Source: Tolypeutes matacus
Lineage: Eukaryota > Chordata > Mammalia > Cingulata > Chlamyphoridae
Assembly (NCBI GenBank): GCA_026826555.1
Contig: JAKSZT010053996.1
Location: 49,768-113,767, forward strand
Direction: 5' to 3'
Length of the DNA stretch: 64,000 nucleotides
Positions 1 through 12,010 of the stretch are shown here, one piece after another (position 1 is the stretch's first letter; each line of letters begins with the position of its first letter). The notes under the pieces were generated by a model, which searched no databases, was not told the DNA's origin, and saw nothing but the letters and a program-made list of their open reading frames with translations. The translations under genes were made by a program, and so were the position numbers.

Positions 1-395
1 TTTTTTTTTTTGGTTGTTAGCATTGTTATAACTGTTATGCAGATAGCAAAATATAGCAACTAAACATTGTCAGTGATTTACAGTATAGTTTACAATTTAG
101 ATGATACAGTTAAATAATTTTGATGATATTTACCATGTCCTGTGTCCATTACTGAAAGGTAATGAAAAACCTTCCCTATGACCACCAAACATCCCATTAG
201 ATCTTGACTGTTCCCTTCTCCCCAGCCCCCCAGGGCCCATGATACCCCCCTCTCCTAACCCATGGAATGTCAAGATTCACAGTTGCATGCCCTGGGGATT
301 TGAACCAGCACTTCCTAATCCATCCACACCCCAGAGTTGTACCACCAAACCCAGGAACACCACCGCTCATCTGCCCCATCCGCCAACATGCTTTG

Positions 396-3256
396 TGGCC
401 TTGTCAAATATCAGATGACTGTATATGCAAGGATCTATATCAGAACTCTCAATTCGGTTCCATTGGTCAGTAAGTCTATCCTTTTGCCAGTACCACGCAC
501 TTTTGATCTCTGTAGCTTTGTAGTATGTTTTAAAGTCAGGTAGTGTGATACCTCCAAGTTCATTTTTCTTTTTCAATAGAACTTTAGCAATTCAGGGCCT
601 CTTACCCTTCCAAACACATTTTGTAGTTAGTTTTTCCTATTCTTTAAAATATATAGTGTTGATTTTTATTGGGATTGCATTAAAGATTGGTTTGGGTAGG
701 ATAGACATCTTGATGATGTATAGTCTTCCTATCCATGAGCAGGGAATATTCTTCCATTTGTTTAAGTCTCCTTTGATTTTCTTTAACAGTGTTGTGTAAT
801 TTTATGTATATGTCTTTAAATTTATTCCTAGGTATTTGATTATATTAATTACTATTTTAAATGGTATTTTTTTCTTGGTTTCCTCCTCAGATTGCTTGTT
901 ATTTGTGTACAGAAATGCTACTGATTTTTTTTAATTTATTTATTTTTTATTGTGGGTAAAAAATAAAAATTTTCACAATACATACCACTATTTGTAAAAT
1001 GATATATAAATATATATGCATATATGTGCATTTGCTTACAAAAATGTTATTTACATATATATAAATATATTTTAAGAGGTGCCAATGCTACTGATTTTAG
1101 AACTCGCTTATAAGTTCTAGAAGCTTTACTGTAGATATCTCAGGGCTTTCATCTGCAAATAGTGAAGTTTTTACTTCTTGCTTTCCAATTTGGATGATTT
1201 TTATATCTTTTCTTGCCTCAACACTTGAGCAAGCACTTCTAATACAATGTTAAATAGGAGTGGTGATAGTGGGCATCCTTGTCTTGTTCTCAATCTTAGA
1301 GGAAAAGCTTTTAGGACTTCACTTTGAAGATGATGTTAACTGTCGGTTTTTGATATATACACTTTATCATGTTCAAGTAGTTTCCTTCTATTCCTATCTT
1401 TTGCAGTGTTTTTATCAGGAGAGAGTGCTGTATTTTGTCAAATGCTTTTTCTACATATATAGAGATTATCATGTGATTTTTTTCTTTCAATCTGTTTATA
1501 TGGTGTATTACATTGATTTGTTTTCTTATGTTGCACCATCCTTGCATAGCCAGCATGAAACCCTCTTGGTCATGGTGTATAAATCCTTTGACATGTTGTT
1601 GAACGTGATTAGCAAGTATTTTCTTGAGGATTTTGGCATCTAGGTTCAGTAGCAAGATTAGTCTGTAATTTTCCTTTCTTGTGGCATCTTTGTTTGGATT
1701 TGGGATTAGGGTAATGTTGGCATCAAAGAATGAGTTAGGCAATGTTCTTTTTAGTTCTATTTTTTCCAAGAGCTGAAGCAGGACAGGTGTTAGCTCTTTC
1801 CAGAATGTTTGGTAGAATTCACCTGTGATGTCATCTTGTCCTGGGCTTTTCTTATTTGGGAGGTTTTTGATGACTGAGTCTATCTCTTTACTTGTAATTG
1901 GACTGTTGAGTTCATCAATTTCTTCTTTTGTCAATGTAGGCTACTTGTGACTTTTTTGGAATTTCTCCATTTCCTCTAGATTATAATTCTTGTTGGCATA
2001 TAATTTTTCAAAATATCATCTTATGTTACTCTTTATTCCTGTGGGGTCAGTTGTAATATCCCCTTCCTCATTTCTTAATTTGTATATTTGCATCTGCTGT
2101 CTTTTTTTCTTTGTTAGTCTGGGTAAGGGTTTGTCAATTTTATTGTTCTTCTTGAAGGACTAGCTTTTGGTTTTGTATATATTTTCTAGAGCTGTCTCAT
2201 TTTCTATTGCATTTAGGTCTCTTATTTCATTTAGAAGTTATTTCCTTCTTTCTACTTTCTTTGGAATTAGATTGCTCTTGTTTTTCAAATTTCTCCAAGT
2301 GTTCAGTTAGGTCTTCAATTTCAGCTCTTTCTTCTTTTTTTGAAATATGCATTTATGGCTATGAATTTCCCTCTCAGTACAGCATTGGCTGCATCTCATA
2401 AGTTTTGATATGTTGTGTTGTCATTTTCATTTGTTTCAAGGTAGTTCCTGATTTCTTTTTAGTTTTTTCATAGAGCCACTGTTTGTCTAAGTGTGTGTGG
2501 TTTAACTTTCATATCTTTGTGCCTAATCTGCTTCTCTGGCATTTAGTGATTTCCAATTTAATTCCATTGTGGACAGAGAAATTACTTTGTATAATCTCAG
2601 TCTTTCTGAATTCATTGAGAATTGTTCTGTGGCCTAGCATGTGGTCTATCTTGGAGTATGATCCATGTGCACTGGAGAAGAATGTATATCCCGCTCTATT
2701 TGGGTGTAGCATTTTGTATATATCTATTAGGTCCACATCCTGTAATGTATTATTTAGAGTCTTTTTTTCTTTTTTGATTCTTTGTTGAGATGTTCTGTCT
2801 AATGGTGAAAATGGTGTATTAAAGACTCGTGCTATAATTGTAGAGGTATTTATGTCTCCATTTAGTCTTTCCAGTGTTTGGCTCATGTATTTTGATGTGC
2901 CCTGATGAGGTGCATAAATGTTTATGATTGCTCTTTCTTCTTAAGGATTACCCCTTTTACTAATATATAGTGTCCATCTTTGTCTCTTACAATAGCTTTG
3001 CATTTAAAGTCTATTTTGTCTGATATTAGTACAGCTTCTCCTGCCATTTTTTGGTTGTTGTTTCCTTGTAAAATTGTTTCCAGCCATTTACTTTTAGCCT
3101 CCTTGAATCCCTGGGTCTAATTTGGGTTTCTTGTAGACAACATATGGATGGGTCATATTTCCTTATTGATTCTGCCAATCTGTGTCTCTTGACTGGTGAG
3201 TTTAATCCATTAACATTCAGTGTTCTAACTCTCAAGGTACATCTTACATACGCCAT
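396..3256 (-). pseudogene. LINE-1 ORF2 remnant (L1-A), endonuclease and reverse transcriptase
   Basis: In L1s ORF2 encodes the endonuclease/reverse transcriptase for target-primed reverse transcription. Readable blocks are the endonuclease start ([14 protein letters not shown]; 3,026-3,256), the later endonuclease part (2,509-2,886, IDHMLG and SVHNG) and the RT region (1,311-1,934, [14 protein letters not shown]). Frame changes and stops separate the blocks. The C-terminal part after YSHLIFDKA is absent, because the frame runs into 3' UTR at about 396. Clearly non-functional. Confidence 0.9.
929..1083 (-). mobile_element. 155-bp solo L1 3'-terminal retroinsert with 15-bp TSD
   Basis: The word aatgctactgatttt occurs exactly at 914-928 and 1,084-1,098 and brackets 155 bp absent from other L1 ORF2 copies. 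The T-rich left end is the poly-A side, so the insert is antisense. Its body, including gcatatatgtgcatttgctt, is the same sequence that ends the L1 3' UTR fragment at 13,066-13,215. It is therefore a severely 5'-truncated insertion of an L1 3' end. Confidence 0.88.
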
Positions 3257-3329
3257 ATTTTCTTTGGGTTTATGTATGTTATATGTTGTTTTTAGTTCTC
3301 TTTTTGTCTTTTTAGTTGTTCTTACAGTC

Positions 3330-4272
3330 TCCTCCAACTCTCTTTGTCATGTTTTTCTTTTCAATCTGTAGGATTCCTATAGTATTTCTTGAAGGGTGGG
3401 TTTCTTATTGGCATACTCTCTTAATGTCTGTTTTTCTGTGACTATTTTGAACTCTCCATCATTTTTGAATGCCAGCTTGGCTGGATAGAGAATTTGTGGC
3501 TGGACGTTTTTTTCTTTGAGTTCCTTGACCATGTCATACCACTGTCTTCTTGCCTCCATGGTTTTAGATGAGAAATCAGTACTTAATCTTATTGAGCTTC
3601 CCTTGTATATGATGGTTCTCTTTTCTCTTGCTGCCTTGAGTATTTTCTCTTTGCCTTGAGCATTGGGCATTTTGACAATTATATGTCTTGGAGTTGGCTT
3701 TTTAGCATTTGTACTGTTTGGTGTGCACTGTGCTTCCTGGACATGTACGTCCATCTCCCTCAATAGGGTTGGGAAGTTTTCAGCCATTATTTCTTTAAAC
3801 ACTACTTCTGTTCCCTTTCCCTTCTCTTCTCCCTCTGGGGTGCCTATAATGCTATGTGTGTGTACTTTAAATCCCTAATTCCCTGTTGGATTTCTTCTAT
3901 TATTTTGTCTATCTCTTCTACTGTCTGTTTAATTTCAGATCTACAGTCTTCCACATCACTAATTCTTTCTTCTGCTTGTTCAAATCTGCTGTTATGTGAT
4001 TCCTGCATCTTTTTTTATTTCTTGGATTCACCATCATATCTGTTATGTTTTTACATGTGTTTGCAATTTCTTCAGTATATTCTCCATGTCTTCTTAATAT
4101 TCTTAATCTCTTCCTTCACTTCATTAAGATGGCCCATGATATTTGTTTGGACAGCTTTAATTAGTTGTTTGATGTTCTGCATCTCTTCTTGGTTTTTATT
4201 TGTTTATTTCACTGATCCATGTCCTCCTGTTTCTTCATATGGTTTTACAATTTTTTGTTGCCCTTTGGTCAT
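3330..4272 (-). pseudogene. LINE-1 ORF1 remnant (L1-A)
   Basis: ORF1 encodes the trimeric RNA-binding chaperone. The best-preserved stretch, 3,377-3,802, reads AENFPTLLREMDVHVQEAQ, then RHIIVKMPNAQGKEKILKAA and AKLAFKNDGEFK, which are RRM and C-terminal domain signatures. The coiled-coil region toward 4,272 is recognisable but frameshifted. The start was chosen by alignment with the intact L1-C ORF1, which begins with the same MTRGQQ-like residues. Confidence 0.85.
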
Positions 4273-5632
4273 TATTTATCTTTATTGGTTTATTCTGTTG
4301 ATTAGCTTCTCTGTCTGCTCTAGAGTATTTTAGCTGCTGGTTTTCTGTGTGTGTTAAGTTTTCTCTTTGTCTATATGTTCCTCTTGTTCCATTTCCTTGC
4401 TGTTTTCTGTGTTCCTCTGAAGGAAAAAAATAGGCCCAGAGAAATAAAAAGAGATAATAAAAGAAAAAGGATATTAGTAATAATAATAAAAGTTAGAAGT
4501 GGGGCCATATAAGAGTTAGTAAATGAATATTTAACTCATGTAAGCAGTGTAGAGTAATAGGAATAAAAATGTGGAGTACCTACAATGAAACGGGAAACCA
4601 AAGAGAGAAAGATATATAGAATGATTTAAAAGGCCAGAATGATGAGAAGAGAGTGGATGAGGAAAGAATGGACAGAGAGAAATAAGTTAAAAAAAGAAAA
4701 GAAAACAGAATAGACAAGATCGAAAATGAAACCAATAAGTTTGAGGACTAAGAAAAAAGATTGGAATTTAAGAACCACAACAGAAAGCAGAAGATAGAAA
4801 GATGAAGGAAAGAAAAGAAATAGTGTTGGAAGACAAAATCAGTATACCTAGAAAATGGGAAATCAAAGAATAAGAAGCATAGAAAAGAAGAAACAAGGTA
4901 GCAGCCCTTATTTTTTTAAAAAAGAGGACAGTGGTGAAGGAAAAAGGAAAGAAAAACTCGAAACAAAACAAAAGAAACAACCAAACAAAACCACCAAAAA
5001 ATGATTTTTCAAGCCTCTTCTACACCACCCCCTCCTCCCATGGGACCCCAAATAGGCTCTTGGAAACTTATTAAGTGCTTCCCACTGCCTGACTCCCTTA
5101 GGGGAGTTGAAATTCTGAAAGACTTCCATCTGGAACTATTAAATTGGCTCACTCAGGCCAAGCTTCTATATTACATGGCCATTAGGTAAATCAGGCTGCC
5201 TCAGCAGATTCGCCTCTCCCTTCAGCCTGGTGCCACTTCAAGCCAGCCCGTGTGCTCCCCAAAGCTCAAAGGGGTTCCAGGTATTCAAACCCACAGAGAG
5301 GAAACCTCTCTCTGCTCCTTGCCAGAACCTTCCCTCTCTCACAGAATGCTCCCTCTCGCTAGATGGCCAGCAGGAGTTGTGCCACCCTGGATCCTTGCCC
5401 TGAGGGTGGGGCTTATCCTTTCATGATTTGCAGACATGGGGCTAAAAACTCACAGTTTTAGCTTTAGCAATATATGTCCCTGTCCAGCTCCCTCCAGATT
5501 GATACCCCAAATGCGCCCATTCTGTGGCCTCCCAGAACAGCTCACCTGGGCAGGATCCTGTCTCCAGTCAGCCATCCTTTGCAAGAGACATGGTGAGTGC
5601 CCACTTAAACCAACACCATCTTGCCTTCCCAT
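4273..5632 (-). promoter_or_regulatory. L1-A 5' UTR (decayed promoter)
   Basis: This is the non-coding leader upstream of ORF1. The ORF1-proximal half is purine-rich on the plus strand (4,420-4,990). The distal half is more GC-rich and ends near 5,600-5,632 with gtgttggtttaagtgggcac on the minus strand, matching the L1-C and L1-E starts. It retains an aagatgg YY1-type core. CpGs are mostly lost, as expected for an old copy. Confidence 0.7.
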
Positions 5633-5650
5633 ACTGGATCATATCTTGAT

Positions 5651-5675
5651 AACCTATCAATTTTCTTGATAGGTT
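5651..5675. repeat. Perfect 10-bp inverted repeat, 5-nt loop
   Basis: aacctatcaa (5,651-5,660) and ttgataggtt (5,666-5,675) are exact reverse complements around ttttc. It lies a few bases from the 5' end of L1-A, inside what reads as L1-B 3' UTR. It may have formed by chance or by a local change at the junction; no function is implied. Confidence 0.6.
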
Positions 5676-5947
5676 AGCAGGAAAATTGAAGTTGTCTCTA
5701 TCCATTATTGCAAGATCATGATGAACAATTCTAATTCTCTAAAAAATGCACTATGTTCTATCTGTTCTATTCCTCCCAACTCGTCCCCTCAGAATGTATA
5801 GTAACGACTAAGTATCAATTTTGGAAGAATAGCATTCATACTTACTTGCAATAATATAGAGGGTTTGATATATTTGTCTGTTTTTTTTATCAGATACTGC
5901 CTATGTTCTTGAGGGATTCTTGCCCCTGTAATTGGGGAAATAGGCAG

Positions 5948-8900
5948 TTTTGAGGAGGTACCATTTATCTATTTTTCCTTTCATTGCTCATGCATTGTGT
6001 GTAATATTTATGAAACCATTTCACACTACAACATCTCATAGATGCTTCCCTACATTATCTTCCAGGAGCTTTATGATGTTGTCTCTTATGTTTAGATCTT
6101 TTATCCATCTTAAGTTAATTTTTGTACAGGGTGTGAGATATTGATCCTTTCTTATTCTTTAGGATATGGATATCCAGTTCTCCAAGCACCATTTGTTGAA
6201 GAGGACAATCTCTCCAGTTGAGTGGGCCTAGCGGCCTTACTGAATATCAGTTGATGGTATATGTGAATATCTATATCAGAACTTTCAGTTCTGTTCCATT
6301 GATTAGTATGTCTGTCCTAATGCTAATACCATGCAGTTTTGAACACTGTAGCTTTGTTTTATGTTTCAAAACCAGGCACTGTGATTCCTCCAATTTCATT
6401 TTTCTTTTTTCTATATATCTTTGGCTATTCAGGGTTTCTTTCCCTTCCACATAAATTTAATAGTTAGCCTTTCCAATTGCATTAAAAAAAAGCTGTTTTA
6501 ATTTTTATTGGAATTACATTAAATCTATAAATCATTTTGGGTAGATAGACATCTTAATGATATTTAGTCTTCCTATCCAAGAAGAAGGAATATTCTTCCA
6601 TTTATTTAAGACTTCTTTGATTTTGCTTAACAATGTTGTGTAGTTTTCTGCATACAAGTCCATTACATCTTTAGATAAGTTTTTCCCTAGGTATTTGATT
6701 CTTTTAGTTGCTATTCTAAATAGAATTTTTTCTTGATTTCCTCCTCAGGTTGCTCATTATTGCTGTACAGAAATGCTACTGATTTTGGTACATTAATCTT
6801 ATATTTTGCCACTTTACTGAAACAATTTATCAGCTCTAGAAGCTTTGTTGTAAAATTCTCAGGGCTTTTTATGTATAGAATCCATTCATCTCCAAATACT
6901 CAAATTTTTACTTTTTCCATTTCCAATTTGGATACTTTTTATAGCTTTTTCTTGCCTAAGTGCTTGTTTAAGTCCTTCTAACACAATGTTTAATATGAGC
7001 AGTGACAATGGGCATCCGTGTCTTGTTCCAGATTTTAGAGGGAAAGATTTTTATTGAATATGGTGTTATCTGTGGGTTTTTCATATTTACCATTTTTCAT
7101 CTCAAGGAAGTTTCCTTCTATTCCTATCTTTTGAAGATAGGAAAAGTTGCTATATTTTGTCAAATGCTTTTTCTCCTTCAATAGGGATGATCATGTATTT
7201 TTTTTTCTTTTGATCTGTTAATGCAATATGTTACATTGATTGATTTTCTAATGTTGAGCTATCCTTGCATGCCATGGATGAAACCCACTTGGTCATGATG
7301 TGTAACTCATTTGATGTGTTGAAGAAAAGAAGACAAAAGTTTTTTTTTTTCAGGATTTTAGCATCTAGTTTCATTAGAGAGATTGGTCTAAAGTTTTCTT
7401 TTTTGTGGCATCTTTATGTGGCTTTGACATTAGGGTGATGTTGACATCATAGAATGAGTTAAACAATGTTCCCTCAACTTCTAATTTTTGGAAGAGTTTA
7501 AGCAGGATTTTTTCCAGAATGATTGGTAAAATTCACCTGGGAAGCCATCTGGTCCTAGGCTCTTAGTTTGGAGGTTTTTGATGACCGATTTCATTTTGTT
7601 ATTTGTGACTTGTCTGTTGATTTCCTCAATTTCTTCTTTTGTCAATGTAGGCTGCTTTTGTGTTTCAGAAATTTGTTTGTTTCATCTATGCTATCCATCT
7701 TGTTGGAATATAATTTTTCAAATTATCCTCTTATGATATTCTTTATTTCTGTGGTATCAGTGGTGATTTCCATTTCTTCCTTTCTCATTGTATGAATTTT
7801 CACTTTCTCTCTTTTTTTCTTTGTTAGTCTAAATAAATGTTTGTCAATTTTATTAATCTTCTCAAAGAATCAGCTTTTGGTTTTGATAAATTTTCCGGTG
7901 ATTTCTTATTTTCAATTTCATTTAGCTATGCTCTAATCTTTGTCATTTCCTTCTTTCTACTTGCTTTGAAGTTAGTTTGTAGTTCTATTGCTAATGCCTC
8001 CAGATGGGCAGTTAGGGTTTTTATTTTATCTCCTTCTTCTTTTTTAATATAGATATTTATAGCTATAAATTTCCCTCTCAGCACTGCTTTTCCTGCTTCC
8101 CAATATTTTGATATGTTGTGTTCTCATTTTCATTCCTTTCAATGTAATTACTGATTACTTTTGCAATTTCTTTTTTTTACCCACTGATTGTCAAAACTGT
8201 GTTGTTTAACTTCCATATCTTTTTCCTCAATCTGGTTCTCTACCCTTTACTCATTTCCAGCTTCATTTTGTTGTGGTCAGAGAAATTATTTTATGTAATT
8301 TCAATCTTTCCAAATTAATTGAGAGATGTTTTGTGGCCTAGCATGTGGACTATCTTGGAGAATGTTCAGTGTGCACATGAGAAGAATATATATCCTGCTG
8401 AATTTGGCTGTGATGTTCTGTATTTCTCTCTTAGGTCCAAACAATCTATTATTCATGGTCTCTGTTTCTTTATTGATATTTTGTCAAGATATTCTGTCTA
8501 ATTCTGATAATGATGTATTAAAGCCCTCCACTACAATTGTAGAGACATCTATTTCTCCACTTAGTTTTTCCAATATTTTCCTTTTGTATTTTGTGGTGCC
8601 CTATTTAGGTGCATAAATGTTTATGACTGCTCTTCCATCTTGATAGATTTCCCCTTTTATTAATATATAGTGTCTTTCTTTTCTTCTTATACTACTTTTG
8701 CATTTATATTCTTTTTTTTTTACCTTTTAGATTTTTATTAGTAGTTCTCTGAGAATCAAAATAGTTAGCAAATTACTTTAGATTCATCAAGACTGTATAT
8801 CCTTTGTTTTTAATCTTAAATGATGTACAACATAATATAAAACAAACCAAAGAGACTGATTTCTATGACTAGGTGTTACTCATTTGTGTTATCCTAAAGC

Positions 8901-9450
8901 AGTGGGCTGGAGGGAGAGGCTGTTCTCCAAGGAGAAAAGAGCTGGTTAGTGCTAGGCAACTAAATTGTGGCCTGTTTTCTCCCCCATTCAATGTGCTGGG
9001 AAGGGGCCAATGATTTCTTAAACTGACAACTGTTTCCTAGAGCATGGGACTCTAAAACCCTGGGTAGGAAAGGGCTGTGGGACAAACCAAGCCAAAAGAA
9101 ACAGGCTGGGGCGGGGAAGCATGGTGACTGCCTGGCAGAAGAGGCAAACTCAGGGTCCCACGCAGAAAAGTACACTCTTCCACCTCAGAGACATTGCAGA
9201 GCCAGTGTAAAACTAAAAGACTTTTGTCTGATATTAGTATGACTACTTCTGCACCTTTTTCCAATCATTCACTTGAAAGCTCCTTGAAAGCTCCTTGAAA
9301 CTCTATTTCCTGCCTGAATTTCTTGCAGGCAGGAAATATATGGGTCATATTTCCTTATTCATTCTGCCAAACTCTGTCTCCTGCTTGGAGAGTGCAATCA
9401 ATTAACATTTAATGTTATTATAGTCAAGGAATTACTTATATTAGACATAT
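5948..9450 (-). pseudogene. LINE-1 ORF2 remnant (L1-B), interrupted
   Basis: Minus-strand blocks match endonuclease and RT regions of ORF2 throughout, with many stops and indels. The frame is broken by the foreign insert at 8,711-9,219, which lies in the endonuclease region just after the ISDK-type residues. The C-terminal part is cut at ~5,948 and fused to 3' UTR. The upstream boundary is approximate, placed by comparison with the L1-C ORF2 start. Confidence 0.85.
8711..9219 (-). pseudogene. Processed retrocopy of an unidentified mRNA 3' end
   Basis: About 509 bp of non-L1 sequence interrupts L1-B ORF2. On the minus strand it ends in poly-A (T run 8,712-8,721) with an AATAAA signal at 8,734-8,739, thirteen to eighteen bases before the tail. 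This is the structure of a reverse-transcribed polyadenylated RNA. The body is GC-richer than its host L1 and has no convincing conserved reading frame, so it is probably 3' UTR. I do not recognise the parent gene. Any TSD is short; the plus-strand word acttttg near the junctions is only suggestive. Confidence 0.7.
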
Positions 9451-9559
9451 ATTTTCTGTTTATATATGTCATATGTTGTTTTTATTTCATTTATATATTT
9501 TAGTTATTTCCCAACCATCTTCCTTACTATACTCTCCTCTAAACTTCTTGCTCTTGTTT

Positions 9560-10478
9560 TTTTCCTTTCATCCGACAGAACTCCCTTTAGTATTTCTTGA
9601 AGGGCAGGTTTTTGTTGACAAATTCTTTTAATTTTTGTGTATCTGTGAGTATTTTGAATTCTCCTTCATTTTTGAATGCCAGCTTTGCTGGATACAGAAT
9701 TCTTTGCTGACAGGTTTTTTTTCTTCTAGCACCTTGACAATGTCATACCAATGCCTTCTTACCTCCATGGCTTCAGATACTAAATCTCACTTAATCTAAT
9801 GGAGCTTCCCTTGTACGTGATGGATCTTTTTTCTCTTGCTGCTTTCAGTATTCTCTCTTTGTCTTAACCATTGGATAGTTTGGTACGTATATGTCTCAGT
9901 GTAGGCCTGTTAGAATTTATACTGTTTGGAGAACACCATTCTTCTCGGACTTGTATGTCCATCTTGGGAAATTTTTAGCCATTTCCTCTAACAGCCTTAT
10001 GTCCCTTTTCCCTTTTATTCTTCCTCTGTGATGCCTATAATGCATATGTTTTAGCATTTCATTTTGTCTTTCAAATCCTTAAGTCCTTGCTGTTTTATTC
10101 CCCTATCTTTTTTATCTGTCTGTTCTATCTGATTTAGGCTGTACTTTCTTCCACATCACTGATTCTTCTTCTGTTCAAATCTGCCATTATGTGTTTCCAG
10201 TGTATATTGATTTCTTGCTTTGTGTCATTCATCACCACCAGGCCTGTTATCTTTTTATGTATGTTCACAATTTCTTAAGTGTATTCTCCCAGTGTTTTCT
10301 TGATATCCTTTATCTCTTCCTTCACTTCATTAATTTGATTCCTAGTATTTGTTTGGACATCCCTGATTAGTTGTTCCACATTCTGCATCTCCTCCTGTTT
10401 TTCAGTTTGTTCATTAGGCTGGGTCATGTTTTCCTGTTTCTTAGTATTGCTTGTAATTTTTTGCCGGTATCTAGGCAT
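9560..10478 (-). pseudogene. LINE-1 ORF1 remnant (L1-B)
   Basis: The start at 10,478 opens a 67-residue block (10,275-10,478) matching the N-terminal and early coiled-coil part of L1-C ORF1, including VEQLIRDVQTN and VKEEIKDIKKTLGE. Further down, RRM and C-terminal domain words are readable in shifted frames. Several frameshifts make it non-coding. Confidence 0.82.
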
Positions 10479-11319
10479 CTGCTAATCTTGATGGGTTTTT
10501 CAGTTTGATAGATTCTCTTTCTGCTATAGGGTTTTAGTTTGTTTCTTTTGTATGTGTGGTAATGTTCTTTTTTGGCACTTGGTTCTACATATTCTATGTC
10601 CTTGTAGTTTTCTTTGATCCCTTGAAAAGAAAATATTAGAAACAAAGAAAAGGAAAGAGATAAGAAGATAAAAAGAATAAAAGTAATAATAATAAAAAGG
10701 ATAGAAGAGGAACCATACAAGAGATAAGAAAATAAAAAATACAAATAAAAAATCATAAAAATACAAATTAATAAGATTAAAAAGGTGAAATAGAAAAAAT
10801 GGAACAAGGAACAAAATAGAGAAAAAAGTAGAATTAAAAGACCAGAGAAATGTGAAGAGAGTAAAAGTAAAAAAAAGGAATAGAGAGAGAAAAATTAAAA
10901 ATTAAGCCCAACATGAAGAGGTGGAATGAAAGAAAAGAAACAGAAGACAGAATATAGAAAAATGAAGGGAAGAAAAGAAATAAATTGGGTAGAAAAATAA
11001 GAGTAAAAAAAGGAAACAAAGAAAGGGGAATGACAAAAAACAAGAAACAAAACAAAACAAAAACAAAAATAAAAATAACCCAGGAAAAACAACCTTCCTC
11101 TTAGGTCCCTAAGGAGTTTCTCAGGCAGCTGATACTCATCAATCAATCATCTTGTAGCCTGTCTTCTGCAGGTGATGTACCCTATTTTAGTGAATATAAT
11201 GAAGAAAAAAATTTTTAAAAAGTAACCAATGAAAAATACAAAGGAACAGATCCAAGACCTAAAACAAGAAAAAAAAACATCTGTCTATAATATCTGGACT
11301 GAATGCCTGACAAACCAGT

Positions 11320-11420
11320 GTATTTCATTCTCTTAGGAGGTCCGAGAGTTGAACCAAGGTCCTCATATATGCAAGGCAGTAATTCCTTTACCAAGCTACA
11401 CAGGATCTGCTGGTTCAGTA
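11320..11420 (-). mobile_element. tRNA-derived SINE fragment (resembles a xenarthran type)
   Basis: On the minus strand the sequence has a box-A-like tgtagcttggtaaag and, about 35 bases on, a box-B-like ggttcaactc followed by ggacctcct. From memory this fits the tRNA-Ala-related SINE class common in armadillo and sloth, antisense here within the L1-B 5' UTR. Ends and TSDs are not clear. It is one of three hints to the host clade. Confidence 0.6.
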
Positions 11421-12010
11421 GGCTTCTGAAAGCTCATCTGTGTCTTCCTGCCCTGATTCCCACAAGCTAGTTGGGCTTCTAACATTTTGCTGGGGCTGTG
11501 CTGGTTAAGCTCCTGTCTCTGCCCTCTTAATAACCTAGTTCTTGTCTCTCCCAGGATGGCTGGATGTGACAGACTGCCAGATCAGCTCCCTCTCCCCATT
11601 CCTGGGGCTTCCTCAGTGCTTGTTGGGGTCTCCTTTGAGATTCAAAGGGGTCTCAGCTGACCAATCTTACTGAAAAGAAACCCCTCTCCACCCTCTGCCA
11701 GATCCCACTTCCTCCCAAGGAATGCTCCTTTTCACTCAGTTGGCTGCAGTGAATGAGGGGTTTTACTGGGGCTACTTGCCTTGAGGGTGAGGTGTATGTG
11801 CTGTTTCCAATCATAGGGGCAGCAATTCAAAGTTTTCTTTGGCTCCTTTATCTATATTGCTCCGTCCTAAATGATGTACAGTACTTTCCTGTTCTATAGC
11901 AGCCCAAAGCAGCTCTTGGGTAGGTTTTTGCCCTTTCTCTGTTGTTTTTTGTGAAAGAGTTGAGCTCTGCCTACCTAAATCACTGTCAACTTCGCAGGTG
12001 TCTCTCTAAT

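Larger units (their letters stand above)
1..5632 (-). mobile_element. L1-A: nearly full-length LINE-1, antisense, internally deleted
   Basis: Read on the minus strand this is a LINE-1: a 5' UTR starting near 5,632 with the typical ggcaagatgg word, ORF1 (start 4,272), ORF2 (start 3,256), then a 3' UTR ending in a poly-A seen as the T run at 1-11. ORF2 stops matching at about 396, after the residues LIFDKA, and is followed directly by 3' UTR; the rest of ORF2 and part of the UTR are missing. Many frameshifts make it inactive. A 155-bp retroinsert interrupts ORF2 at 929-1,083. The sequence just beyond the 5' end reads as 3' UTR of another L1, so L1-A probably inserted into L1-B. The left TSD would lie outside the window. 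Confidence 0.93.
5670..12010 (-). mobile_element. L1-B: nearly full-length LINE-1, antisense, nested
   Basis: On the minus strand this is a second L1: 5' UTR ~10,479-12,010, ORF1 ~9,560-10,478, ORF2 from ~9,450 down to ~5,948, then 3' UTR ~5,670-5,947. ORF2 is joined to 3' UTR at ~5,948 within the DLLK region, so its C-terminal end is deleted. No poly-A lies at its left end; the 3' UTR is interrupted by L1-A. A retrocopy of an mRNA 3' end (8,711-9,219) and a tRNA-type SINE (~11,320-11,420) lie inside. More diverged than L1-C. Confidence 0.9.

Noticed and set aside
10424..11146. Hydrophobic minus-strand frames rich in Phe, Leu and Ile
   Set aside because: They come from the purine-rich L1-B 5' UTR (poly-A/G on the plus strand), so low complexity and not membrane proteins.
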